The notes: generated by a model not told the origin, from the sequence alone. Positions 8,517-15,636 are shown, counted from the stretch's first letter. The stretch: 47,348 nucleotides of DNA from Alcaligenaceae bacterium (GCA_947379755.1 CANCOC010000017.1:1-47348), one strand, 5' to 3'. Translations and numbers: made by a program.

Positions 8517-8969
8517 ATGGGTCACGCAACAGTAATACGCCACAATGGCGATGCAACGCAGCTGAACCGACTCAGCTTTGTCAGTGATTGTTCAAAAGGA
8601 GTGGGAACAATCGGACTCATGCGTATGTATTTTAAGGCCTATACAGATAGCATGAATAACGGAATATCGGGATTGTTTATTTGTGATGGAAAAAAGGTTG
8701 GTCAGGTTCTTGAAGGAGATGGCGATGGGATTCAGGCATGCTGGGAATCTATTGCAAACGATCCGCTGCACGAGAATATCTGTATATATGAAAAACAATC
8801 GATTACCGTACGTCTGTACGATGGCTGGTCAATGCATATCAAAGATGGTTTGATCATGACGCTGATGTACCCTCAATGCCGGCCAGTTGTCAATGAAATC
8901 AACGCTGACAGCACTGAGGAAGTTCTTGGCATCATGCATTCGTATGCTGCAATGGTCAAACATATTTAA
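8517..8969 (+). CDS. Short BLUF-domain protein 2, Phe21 and Ser45 variant
   Basis: 150 residues: one BLUF domain (about 16-108) plus a helical C-terminal cap similar to that of its neighbour (both contain MYP and EINAD). Gln63 (VGQVLEG) and Trp104 (YDGWSM) are kept. The photoactive Tyr is Phe21 (RLSFVS) and the flavin-contacting Asn45 is Ser45. It therefore departs further from the canonical site than the upstream copy. It starts 18 bases after the first BLUF gene, so the two are co-transcribed; a purine-rich GAGAGAAG precedes the ATG. Its role is unknown; possibilities are a redox or flavin sensor, or a structural partner of the first BLUF protein. Confidence 0.85.
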   Translation: MGHATVIRHNGDATQLNRLSFVSDCSKGVGTIGLMRMYFKAYTDSMNNGISGLFICDGKKVGQVLEGDGDGIQACWESIANDPLHENICIYEKQSITVRLYDGWSMHIKDGLIMTLMYPQCRPVVNEINADSTEEVLGIMHSYAAMVKHI

Positions 8970-8994
8970 ACAAACCAAATGCATGATCAGCCTG

Positions 8995-9648
8995 TCAATA
9001 TGAGATGTTCATTTTATCAATGACCTTATGAACGCCAGGCACACTCCATACCGCATTAGTCGCGAGATTGCGCTCTGACCAGGTGTGTATATTCCCACTC
9101 AAGGTGACATCACTGCCTTTGACGCTCACAATGATTTTTTGAGCCTCGTCATGTGCACGTCTCTTTAACGCTGCCTCAATATCAGCTTTGATCTCTTTTT
9201 CTGTCAGTTTTGAGGTGATCGTAATCAAGTTGTTCACACCGCTCACTCCCTTTAGGAATCGCACAGCATTCTCGGCAGCCCATTTCAGATATTGCCACTG
9301 AACTTCTCCTGTGAGAGTGACATAACCGTCTTCGACCTTTGCTTTAACAGAATCAGGAAAAATATAACTACTCCATTTGAAGGCATGGCGGATAGCTTCG
9401 GCGATATCGGTATCGCTTTGCTTAAATGAGCCGGGCACTTTGACATCTAGCTCAACAGCCAATACCTTTACGCCCGCTACATTCTTTGCTGCACGCTCAG
9501 CATTCCATTTTTCAGCAAGGCTGTCGACATGACCAGACAGGGTCACGACACCATCCTTTGCTTCAACACCGATATGTGCGGCATTTACCGAAGGTTCCCA
9601 TTTCAATTCGTTCATGACGTCTTGTTGCAAAACAAAATCTGATTTCAT
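8995..9648 (-). CDS. Three-BON-domain protein (OsmY/Kbp-like)
   Basis: 217 residues made of three BON domains (about 5-70, 79-145 and 151-216), each with the V-x-L-x-G-x-V core (DGVVTLSGHV, DGYVTLTGEV, GSDVTLSGNI) and a following PGV or KGVSGV. No signal peptide is visible, so it is probably cytoplasmic, unlike OsmY. BON proteins are linked to osmotic and envelope stress and bind membranes or small ligands. AAAGG lies eight bases before the ATG. It converges with the BLUF genes, with 25 bases between the stops. Confidence 0.88.
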   Translation of the reverse strand: MKSDFVLQQDVMNELKWEPSVNAAHIGVEAKDGVVTLSGHVDSLAEKWNAERAAKNVAGVKVLAVELDVKVPGSFKQSDTDIAEAIRHAFKWSSYIFPDSVKAKVEDGYVTLTGEVQWQYLKWAAENAVRFLKGVSGVNNLITITSKLTEKEIKADIEAALKRRAHDEAQKIIVSVKGSDVTLSGNIHTWSERNLATNAVWSVPGVHKVIDKMNISY

Positions 9649-9763
9649 GATGATGACCTTTATTTGACAGGTTGATTGATGTGCATAAACACCTTTTCAT
9701 CCTATTGGTTTAGTCAACACTTGCATATTTATCAGACGATATTTTTATATATGCCTTATCACC

Positions 9764-9797
9764 AAAAAAAGACCCTGCACCTTTAGGCACAGGGTCT
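9764..9797 (-). terminator. Rho-independent terminator
   Basis: Reading the minus strand, AGACCCTG (9797-9790) pairs with CAGGGTCT (9777-9770), with inner CC/GG pairs, followed by a run of seven T residues (9770-9764, sharing the last stem base). It ends either the candidate small RNA or read-through from the Bug gene that stops at 10027. Confidence 0.9.
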
Positions 9798-9940
9798 CAG
9801 TAATGCCATGATCCACAGCAATCACTGGCTGGAGCGTTTTTATTGTGGCGTCTCCAACTGACCCACAGATACGTTTGGCCTGAGCCTCCACGTAACAGGA
9901 TTTCCCTTAGCGTGATGTTGAACTGATCGCTGCCCATCGC
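9764..9940 (-). ncRNA. Candidate structured small RNA
   Basis: This lies inside the 378-base gap 9649-10026. On the minus strand it folds as a closed unit. An outer stem GCGATG pairs with CATGGC (9935-9940 with 9805-9810, one mismatch). A ten-pair stem joins GCAGCGATCA with TGATTGCTGT (9924-9933 with 9815-9824, two G-U pairs). Inside is a hairpin of eight pairs (9844-9852 with 9860-9867, seven-base loop, one bulge) and a small TACGT/ACGTA hairpin. A strong terminator follows. The same bases contain an open frame of 46 codons (9797-9937, reading MGSDQFNITL), whose stop merges into the terminator and which lacks a clear ribosome site. It does not match tmRNA, 4.5S or RNase P RNA by eye. A diverged 6S RNA cannot be excluded. 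Confidence 0.45.
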
Positions 9941-9957
9941 TTCAACACACCCAAAGG

Positions 9958-9971
9958 ATATTCCTGAATAT
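9958..9971. promoter_or_regulatory. Perfect 14-base palindromic site upstream of the candidate small RNA
   Basis: ATATTC, CT, GAATAT forms a perfect inverted repeat, placed next to a 60-base tract of almost pure A/T (9961-10020) where a promoter for the small RNA would be expected. No convincing -35/-10 pair could be fixed. It could be an operator; it could also be chance in AT-rich DNA. Confidence 0.3.
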
Positions 9972-10026
9972 AAAAATTAAAAATATATAAAAAGATGTAA
10001 AAACGATATATATGCATAATTAAATG

Positions 10027-11025
10027 CTAGTCGGCTTTGATGTTCGCATCGTGGATAATTTTTCCCCACTTGGTGCTGTCGGCTTTTATCTCTGCTGCAA
10101 ACTGGGCGGGTGTATTCGCAATCACAGTTGCACCCATTTTTTCAAGCTGAGCGTGCAATTCTGCCTGTCGCAATACATGCACCGTATCTTTATTGAGCTT
10201 GGCGATCACGTCTGGTGGGGTATTGACTGGTGCAACCAATCCGAACCAGTTTGTAAAGTCGTAACCTTTGACTCCAGACTCCGCGACAGTGGGGACATCG
10301 GGCAATAGTGCCGAGCGCTTGATGCCCAGCACAGCGATCGCTTTGAGTCGCCCAGACTGAATCTGCGGCAGACACTGCACCAGACTATCCATGGTGAAAT
10401 CAACTTGTCCGCCTACCAGGTCCGCGATACTTGGTCCGCTTCCTTTGTAAGGAACATGTGTGAACTTAGCACCCGTCATACTCATCAGTAACTCAGTCGC
10501 CAGGTGAGGAGCGCCGCCCATGCCAGATGACGAGTAGTTCAGTTTGCCTGGTTTCTGTTTGGCAAGTTCGATGAGTTCCTGCACATTTTTAACAGGTAAT
10601 TTAGGGTTGACTACGAGAACAAAATCCACGCCCACTACATTTGTAATTGCTGCAAGATCTTTGGCTGGATCAATATCCATGCTGTACAAGTGCTGATTGA
10701 TTGCCATGTTGCCGAGAGTGGCGAGCATGATGCTATATCCGTTTGCTTCCGCACGAGCAGTAATACCTGTGCCGATTGTTCCTCCAGCACCCCCCTTGTT
10801 CTCCACTATCACAGGTTGGTTCCACAGGGTATTGAGGCTTTGTGCAACTTTTCTTGCCACGATATCAGTGCCACCTCCTGGCGGAAAGGCGACAACCATC
10901 GTGACAGGCTTGTTTGGAAAGCTCAGATCCGGACTTTGTCCATGAGCATATGCCATGGTGAGTAATCCAAGACCCAACATTGCATGGCGCAGTGTCGAAC
11001 GAAAAAATCGGTTTACTCTCTGCAT
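10027..11025 (-). CDS. Bug/TctC-family periplasmic substrate-binding protein
   Basis: 332 residues. A signal peptide (about 1-29, LGLGLLTMAYAHGQ) precedes the mature start SFPNKPVTMVVAFPPGGGTDIVAR, the family's ligand-loop signature. NKGGAGGTIG and HVPYKGSGPSIADLVGGQVD are further family motifs. Such proteins capture carboxylates and related solutes for tripartite tricarboxylate transporters, or act as orphan receptors; no TctA or TctB gene is in the window. GGGGAAC precedes the ATG. It is the last gene of the reverse-strand group with the isomerase-like and deacetylase genes, which suggests its ligand is metabolised by them. Confidence 0.93.
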   Translation of the reverse strand: MQRVNRFFRSTLRHAMLGLGLLTMAYAHGQSPDLSFPNKPVTMVVAFPPGGGTDIVARKVAQSLNTLWNQPVIVENKGGAGGTIGTGITARAEANGYSIMLATLGNMAINQHLYSMDIDPAKDLAAITNVVGVDFVLVVNPKLPVKNVQELIELAKQKPGKLNYSSSGMGGAPHLATELLMSMTGAKFTHVPYKGSGPSIADLVGGQVDFTMDSLVQCLPQIQSGRLKAIAVLGIKRSALLPDVPTVAESGVKGYDFTNWFGLVAPVNTPPDVIAKLNKDTVHVLRQAELHAQLEKMGATVIANTPAQFAAEIKADSTKWGKIIHDANIKAD

Positions 11026-11109
11026 GGAGGTTCCCCTGTGTGTAGTCAGTCATGAATGGTGCGTGCCACAACGATGAGGGGGACGCAATATCTGATACAG
11101 CGCGTGCGT

Positions 11110-11400
11110 TCAGGTGCCTGTCTGCGTCGCTAAAAAGCTTTTGGCCGCATCAACGTCCAGCAAGGGGTAGACATCCATGTGAGCGGGGATGATTTCAGCC
11201 CATTCATTCATGAGGCGATGAAGTGTCTCGTTTGAATCCACATCAAACAAAGCGACAGCACCGCGTCCTGCTCTCGCATATACCGATTTGGCCATGCCTG
11301 AGGCAAGCAGGGGATTCATCCAGTCCCAATAACTGCTGCGCGCGGCAATCAATGTGGTAGGTTTTTCTGGACGGGGCGTACTGATGACGAGAAATAACAT
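11110..11400 (-). CDS. Small muconolactone-isomerase-like protein
   Basis: 96 residues from the ATG at 11400, chosen because GGAG lies five bases upstream; an ATG at 11418 is in frame but has no such site. The pattern (MLFLVISTPRP, then WMNPLLASGMAKSVYARAGRGAVALFDVDS, then PAHMDVYPLLDVD) resembles the muconolactone delta-isomerase family and related ferredoxin-like small enzymes. The exact reaction is not determinable. It lies between the deacetylase-like gene and the Bug gene on the same strand and probably serves the same catabolic route. Confidence 0.6.
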   Translation of the reverse strand: MLFLVISTPRPEKPTTLIAARSSYWDWMNPLLASGMAKSVYARAGRGAVALFDVDSNETLHRLMNEWAEIIPAHMDVYPLLDVDAAKSFLATQTGT

Positions 11401-11463
11401 ATTGTCTCCGGATCTCATTATGGTTATGAGCGGATTCTAATCTGTGGTGCGCGTCAGGTGAAG

Positions 11464-12420
11464 TTATTTATGGAATGGGTGCTGTGATTTCCAGTGACGT
11501 GCAATATCAATACGTCGGGCAATCCAGACTTTATCGTATTGAGCGATATGGTCCAGGAATTTTTGTAGGGCAACCATTCGACCAGGACGGCCAAGCAGTC
11601 GACAATGCATGCCGATAGACATCATTTTTGGATGAGTCGCACCCTCGTCATATAACGTATCAAAGGCATCGCGCAAGTATTCAAAAAAATGCTGAGCAGT
11701 GTTGAACCCCTGAGGGGTTGCAAAGCGCATGTCGTTGGCATCCAGAGTATAAGGAACGATCAGATGTGGCACGGGGGCCGTGGCCCCTGAGGGCTGGACA
11801 CGGGTCCAGAAGGGCAGGTCATCACCATAATTGTCGCTATCGTATTCGTAGCCGCCTTGTTCAACCAGCAATCTGCGTGTGTTGGGGCTATCACGGCCGG
11901 TATACCAACCAAGCGGCCAGAGCCCACCAGTCATCGCACGCAACATTTCGGTCGCAGTTTTCATGTGTGCACGTTCTGTGTTTTCGTCTATACCCTGATA
12001 GTGCAACCAGCGTAATCCATGGCAAGCGATTTCATGGCCTTGTTCAAGCAGAGCTGCAGTCAGTTCAGGGTTGCGTTCAAGAGCAAGGCTCACTCCAAAC
12101 ACCGTGAGTGGTATCTGGCGCTTTTCAAATTCACGCAAAATTCGCCAGACACCTGCCCTGGACCCATATTCATAAATGGATTCCATGCTCATGTGACGGG
12201 CAGGGTAGCTTTCTGCACCGACAATTTCTGAGAGAAAACGCTCTGACCCGGGATCACCATCCAGCACAGAGTTTTCTGCACCTTCTTCGTAATTCAAGAC
12301 AAACTGCAATGCAATTCTTGCGTCACCCGGCCAGTGCGGATGTGGCGGTTCGGCGCCATAGCCAATCAGATCGCGAGGATAGCTGGTTGAAGCGGATGGG
12401 GGTTTCTGGTGTGAGGTCAT
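11464..12420 (-). CDS. PuuE-like allantoinase / NodB-fold polysaccharide deacetylase family
   Basis: 318 residues. The N-terminal YPRDLIGYGAEPPHPHWPGDARIALQFVLNYEEG and the later MSMESIYEYGSRAGVWRIL and GWYTGRDSPNTRRL strongly resemble PuuE, the deacetylase-fold allantoinase of purine catabolism (usual length about 308). Cytoplasmic, no signal peptide. No other urate or allantoin gene is near, and the neighbours are a muconolactone-isomerase-like protein and a Bug receptor, so the true substrate may be another cyclic amide. There is no visible Shine-Dalgarno sequence before the only possible ATG; instead an inverted repeat ends two bases from it. Confidence 0.8.
   Translation of the reverse strand: MTSHQKPPSASTSYPRDLIGYGAEPPHPHWPGDARIALQFVLNYEEGAENSVLDGDPGSERFLSEIVGAESYPARHMSMESIYEYGSRAGVWRILREFEKRQIPLTVFGVSLALERNPELTAALLEQGHEIACHGLRWLHYQGIDENTERAHMKTATEMLRAMTGGLWPLGWYTGRDSPNTRRLLVEQGGYEYDSDNYGDDLPFWTRVQPSGATAPVPHLIVPYTLDANDMRFATPQGFNTAQHFFEYLRDAFDTLYDEGATHPKMMSIGMHCRLLGRPGRMVALQKFLDHIAQYDKVWIARRIDIARHWKSQHPFHK
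12198..12205 (+). other. KOPS-type octamer pointing to dif
   Basis: GGGCAGGG on the plus strand, left of dif, within the PuuE-like gene. It fits the FtsK-orienting GGGNAGGG consensus with the expected polarity. Confidence 0.45.
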
Positions 12421-12421
12421 G

Positions 12422-12452
12422 CCAGATTTTTATCACGACTAAGCAAATCTGG
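12422..12452 (-). promoter_or_regulatory. Inverted repeat abutting the start codon of the PuuE-like gene
   Basis: CCAGATTT (12422-12429) and AAATCTGG (12445-12452) form an eight-base perfect inverted repeat with a 15-base spacer. It ends just before the ATG at 12420 and occupies the place of the ribosome-binding site. It may be an operator or an mRNA hairpin that limits translation. Confidence 0.4.
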
Positions 12453-12471
12453 GGAATATTAATGTCCTGGC

Positions 12472-13035
12472 TTATTTAAACCAGCCAGAGTTGGCTTTCT
12501 CGACACCGACGCCCACGCTCGTCTGCAAACTCTTGTTTCCCTCGGAAACATTCCTGTTTGCATCGGCTTGAGACTGGATCAGATCCGTTTTGACCTGCTC
12601 ACGATACAGATCCTGCTCGACGAAGTCATCTGCACGTTTAGCCTTGGCTTTTTTTAAGTCAAGGTCTGCCTGACGCGCATCAATTTCCTGTTGCCTGAGC
12701 TTGTCTTGATAGGCCTGATCGCGTGCTTTATCGTTTTGCTGTTCTTGCTTGCGTTCCTGGGCAGCCTGTTCTGCTTTCGCTTGCTGTTCCTTTTGAGCAG
12801 CGGCGCGATCAGCTTGCAACTTTTGCTGATAGGCACGATCTTGTGCCTGACGTTTTTGTGCCTGCTGCTGGGCTTCGTATTGCTGCTGTGCCATTTGTGA
12901 CTGTTGGAGCTGCTCTGCTGCACGGCTCTGATTTTGTGCGTTGTTCACAGCATTAATCTGATCCTGCATGCTCGATTGTGCCCAGGCCATGGTACTGATT
13001 GAAACCATGCCCAGGATACCTAACATTTTTTTCAT
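12472..13035 (-). CDS. Secreted Gln-rich coiled-coil protein of unknown function
   Basis: 187 residues. A signal peptide (MKKMLGILGMVSISTMAWAQ) is followed by a long, highly charged, Gln- and Ala-rich helical region (about 25-145, with runs such as QQYEAQQQAQKRQAQ and a repeated RDQAYQDKLRQQ pattern) that should form a coiled coil in the periplasm. The end SVGVGVEKANSGWFK is less charged. The family is not recognised with certainty. It begins three bases after the stop of the upstream glycine-zipper lipoprotein gene, so both are translated from one message and may act together in the envelope. Confidence 0.75.
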   Translation of the reverse strand: MKKMLGILGMVSISTMAWAQSSMQDQINAVNNAQNQSRAAEQLQQSQMAQQQYEAQQQAQKRQAQDRAYQQKLQADRAAAQKEQQAKAEQAAQERKQEQQNDKARDQAYQDKLRQQEIDARQADLDLKKAKAKRADDFVEQDLYREQVKTDLIQSQADANRNVSEGNKSLQTSVGVGVEKANSGWFK

Positions 13036-13038
13036 GAT

Positions 13039-13545
13039 TTACTCCTTTGGGCAGGGGATTTCGTTGTTGGGCTGGATACGCGTTTCGTAGGGGCCCGTAC
13101 CAATCACCACGGCAAGTCCGAGTTTGTACTCACATGTTCTGCCGACCTGAGCTGAGTTCAGGGTTTTGTATTCATCCTGATATGTCAAAGACACGCCATC
13201 AACCAGCGTGGTGTTCGAAGCAAGCGATCCGGCCGCAGCACCTGTGACGCCACCTACAGCAGCACCTGTTACTGTTTGCGTACCGTTAATTTTATTGCCG
13301 ACAAAAGCGCCAACCAGTGCACCAAGAATGGCACCACCAACCTGCGCGGCCTTTTTGCCGTCAGAGTTATCGACTTCAACCTTGGCCGGCATAATCGCCA
13401 GGATCTGCACAGTCTTGGCCGTCTGTTGCTTATTGACCTGACCTGCACGATAAGTGTTTGGTCGGTATTGGTCGCCAGTCGCACAACCCGTCAAGGTCAG
13501 AATGGAACATGCAAGCAGGGTCGGGAGCAATTTAGTTTGAATCAT
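13039..13545 (-). CDS. Glycine-zipper lipoprotein
   Basis: 168 residues. The lipobox LTGC (Cys21) gives a lipid-anchored outer-membrane or periplasmic protein. Residues about 65-110 form a glycine-zipper segment (GGAILGALVGAFVGNKINGTQTVTGAAVGGVTGAAAGSLA) of the SlyB/Rick_17kDa type, which packs in or against the membrane. A small C-terminal domain with two Cys follows. Related proteins protect outer-membrane integrity. It forms a two-gene unit with the coiled-coil protein downstream. Confidence 0.85.
   Translation of the reverse strand: MIQTKLLPTLLACSILTLTGCATGDQYRPNTYRAGQVNKQQTAKTVQILAIMPAKVEVDNSDGKKAAQVGGAILGALVGAFVGNKINGTQTVTGAAVGGVTGAAAGSLASNTTLVDGVSLTYQDEYKTLNSAQVGRTCEYKLGLAVVIGTGPYETRIQPNNEIPCPKE
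13049..13056 (+). other. KOPS-type octamer pointing to dif
   Basis: GGGCAGGG on the plus strand, left of dif, at the end of the glycine-zipper lipoprotein gene, with the polarity expected for guiding FtsK to the terminus. Confidence 0.45.
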
Positions 13546-13626
13546 GGTGTATCTTGATCAGGCAAATATATAAAAGGGTTGCATGCGGATCGACATGATA
13601 TTGACTGTATATCGATCCACTTGTGA

Positions 13627-14238
13627 TTATTTCAAGCCTTCGGCCTGCAACGCCGCTTGTACAGCTGGGTCTGCTTGCATGCGTGCAAAGTGCGCCTGAA
13701 GATTTGTCATGCCAGACAGATCAATCTTCTTGGCAACGGCCCAGCGCATCACGACATAGAGATAGGCATCGGCAACCGAGCGGGAATCAGAAAGCCAGTC
13801 GCGGCCAGCAAGATGTTGATTTGCAATCGCAAACATCTCTTTGACTTTGGCTGAGGCAATGGCAGTCAGGCTTGTCTGGGCCTCCTGACCCTCGACCCAG
13901 CGTGCGGCACCAAACACCAGGCTAAATGCCTTATGCAAGTCAGCATTGAGGAACGCGAGCCAGCGTCGTGCCTCGGCGCGTGCTTTTGCGGTGTCTCCTC
14001 CAAAAAGTTTAGCTTGTGGATGCTTTTCTGACAGATACTCAAGAATTGCCACATTCTGTGTCAGGGCGATGCCATCGTCTTCGAGCACAGGCACTGCACC
14101 GAGCGGACTCATATTGATAAATGGCGCAACTTTCATCGCATCGCGCGGCACTGCAACATATTCAAAAGGAGCGCCCGTCCACTGCAAGGCAATATGATCA
14201 ACAAGAGAGCAGGCGCCAGGTAGACCGTGAAGCTTCAT
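13627..14238 (-). CDS. Glutathione S-transferase, beta-class-like
   Basis: 203 residues. An N-terminal thioredoxin-fold domain (1-75) carries the beta-class active-site Cys10 with Ser11 (GLPGACSLVDH), a cis-Pro motif AVPVLED and the glutathione-contact region. The C-terminal all-helical domain contains SVADAYLYVVMRWA. It conjugates or reduces electrophiles with glutathione in the cytoplasm. AGGAAG lies seven bases before the ATG. It is transcribed away from the ttuC operon, sharing a 231-base intergenic region. Confidence 0.93.
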   Translation of the reverse strand: MKLHGLPGACSLVDHIALQWTGAPFEYVAVPRDAMKVAPFINMSPLGAVPVLEDDGIALTQNVAILEYLSEKHPQAKLFGGDTAKARAEARRWLAFLNADLHKAFSLVFGAARWVEGQEAQTSLTAIASAKVKEMFAIANQHLAGRDWLSDSRSVADAYLYVVMRWAVAKKIDLSGMTNLQAHFARMQADPAVQAALQAEGLK

Positions 14239-14405
14239 GGTGGGACTTCCTAAAAAGGTTAAAGGTATTGAACGTAATGTACAACTTTGCCGAGGCGTAC
14301 GTCACCAGCGGATGTAGAGAATGATCAATATAAATCAGGTAAATTCTGGCGTAGTTGTTTCAAGGTGTTTCTGGACGCCTGTGAACCAGATTGCAAAGGT
14401 ATCGT

Positions 14406-14429
14406 CCGTCAAGATTTATCAACTGACGG
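14406..14429. promoter_or_regulatory. Inverted repeat upstream of the tartrate-dehydrogenase-like gene
   Basis: CCGTCA (14406-14411) and TGACGG (14424-14429) with a 12-base AT-rich spacer, 40 bases before the ttuC start and in the region shared with the divergent GST gene. Spacing and symmetry fit a regulator site, but the evidence is only the repeat itself. Confidence 0.3.
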
Positions 14430-14469
14430 AAAAGGTTAAGATCATGAAAACTTCATTAAGGATTAGTGT

Positions 14470-15567
14470 ATGAGTCGCCCATTTCGTATTGCAGTACTTC
14501 CCGGTGATGGTATTGGCAAAGAGGTCATGCCCGAAGGCTTGCGGGTCCTGAAAACTGCTGCTGACAAGTTCGGCCTGAATCTTGAATTCCGTCATTTTGA
14601 CTGGGCGTCTTGTGATTATTTTCAACAGACTGGCGAGATGATGCCCGCCGACTGGAAAAGTCATCTGATCGATTGCGATGCGATCTATTTTGGCGCCGTC
14701 GGTATGCCTGACATTGTGCCGGATCATATTTCGCTCTACGGCTCCCTGATCAAATTCCGCCGTGAATTTGATCAGTACATTAATTTGCGTCCTGTGCGCT
14801 TGTTTGATGGCGTGCCTTGCCCACTGGCGAATCGTAAAGCTGGCGACATTGATTTCTTTGTTGTCCGTGAAAACACTGAAGGTGAGTACTCTGCGGTTGG
14901 TGGCAAGATGTTTGAAGGAACCGATCGCGAGATCGTGTTGCAGGAGTCTATCTTTACACGTGTAGGTTGCGATCGTGTACTGCGTTTTGCATTTGAACTG
15001 GCTTCACGTCGTGCCCGTAAGCATGTGACGATTGCCACAAAATCAAATGGTATTGCCATCAGCATGCCTTACTGGGATGAACGCGCAGCAGCAATCGGTC
15101 AGGAATACCCAGGCATTACAACGGACAAGCAGCATATTGATATCTTGTCTGCGCGTTTTGTCTTACAACCTGATCGCTTTGATGTGGTGGTTGCATCGAA
15201 CTTGTTTGGCGATATCCTGTCCGATCTGGGACCTGCCTGCACAGGAACGATTGGTCTAGCGCCTTCTGCCAACCTGAATCCTGGACGTACATTCCCTTCG
15301 TTATTTGAGCCTGTGCATGGTTCAGCGCCTGACATTTTTGGCAAGAACATTGCCAACCCTGTCGCAATGATCTGGTCCGGCGCACTGATGCTTGAATTCC
15401 TGGGCCAGAGTTTGCCAGCGGCTGAGCAAAAGCCATACCAGGCTGCGCACGATGCGATCGTCACGTGCATCGAGCAGGTTCTTGTGCAAGGGCCTCGCAC
15501 ACCAGATTTGGGTGGCAAATCAACAACCAGTGAAATGGGCGAAGCTATCAGCAAAATGCTGGCTTAA
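14470..15567 (+). CDS. ttuC: Tartrate dehydrogenase/decarboxylase-type NAD-dependent oxidoreductase
   Basis: 365 residues of the isocitrate/isopropylmalate dehydrogenase family. It has the N-terminal LPGDGIGKEV, the substrate-loop FRREFDQYINLRPV, VRENTEGEYS, the catalytic-Lys region TIATKSNGI, the metal-binding SNLFGDILSDLGP and the nucleotide loop EPVHGSAPDIFGK. The VRENTEGEYS pattern fits the tartrate/D-malate dehydrogenase branch better than LeuB. It oxidises a 2-hydroxy diacid such as tartrate or D-malate in the cytoplasm. AAGGA precedes the ATG by seven bases. It heads an operon with a Bug receptor and an HpaI-type aldolase. Confidence 0.88.
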   Translation: MSRPFRIAVLPGDGIGKEVMPEGLRVLKTAADKFGLNLEFRHFDWASCDYFQQTGEMMPADWKSHLIDCDAIYFGAVGMPDIVPDHISLYGSLIKFRREFDQYINLRPVRLFDGVPCPLANRKAGDIDFFVVRENTEGEYSAVGGKMFEGTDREIVLQESIFTRVGCDRVLRFAFELASRRARKHVTIATKSNGIAISMPYWDERAAAIGQEYPGITTDKQHIDILSARFVLQPDRFDVVVASNLFGDILSDLGPACTGTIGLAPSANLNPGRTFPSLFEPVHGSAPDIFGKNIANPVAMIWSGALMLEFLGQSLPAAEQKPYQAAHDAIVTCIEQVLVQGPRTPDLGGKSTTSEMGEAISKMLA

Positions 15568-15604
15568 CGTGTTGCTGCATCAGCTTCAGTAACCTGCCCG
15601 TAAA

Positions 15605-15636
15605 AGTGACTGCTCTCGCGCTGTTGAGCAGTCACT
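15605..15636 (+). other. Strong intercistronic hairpin between ttuC and the Bug gene
   Basis: AGTGACTGCTC (15605-15615) and GAGCAGTCACT (15626-15636), 11 perfect pairs with a ten-base loop and no T run. It could stabilise the ttuC message or partly end transcription so that the Bug gene is set at a different level. Confidence 0.6.

Noticed and set aside
9797..9937. 46-codon reading frame MGSDQFNITL... as a protein gene
   Set aside because: No clear ribosome site, an unusual Trp/Cys/Arg-rich end, and the same bases fold well as RNA; kept only as an alternative within the small RNA entry.
12691..12956. Leu-rich frames on the plus strand opposite the coiled-coil protein gene
   Set aside because: They are the complement of Gln/Lys-rich codons (CAG/AAG), which read as Leu; no start signal.
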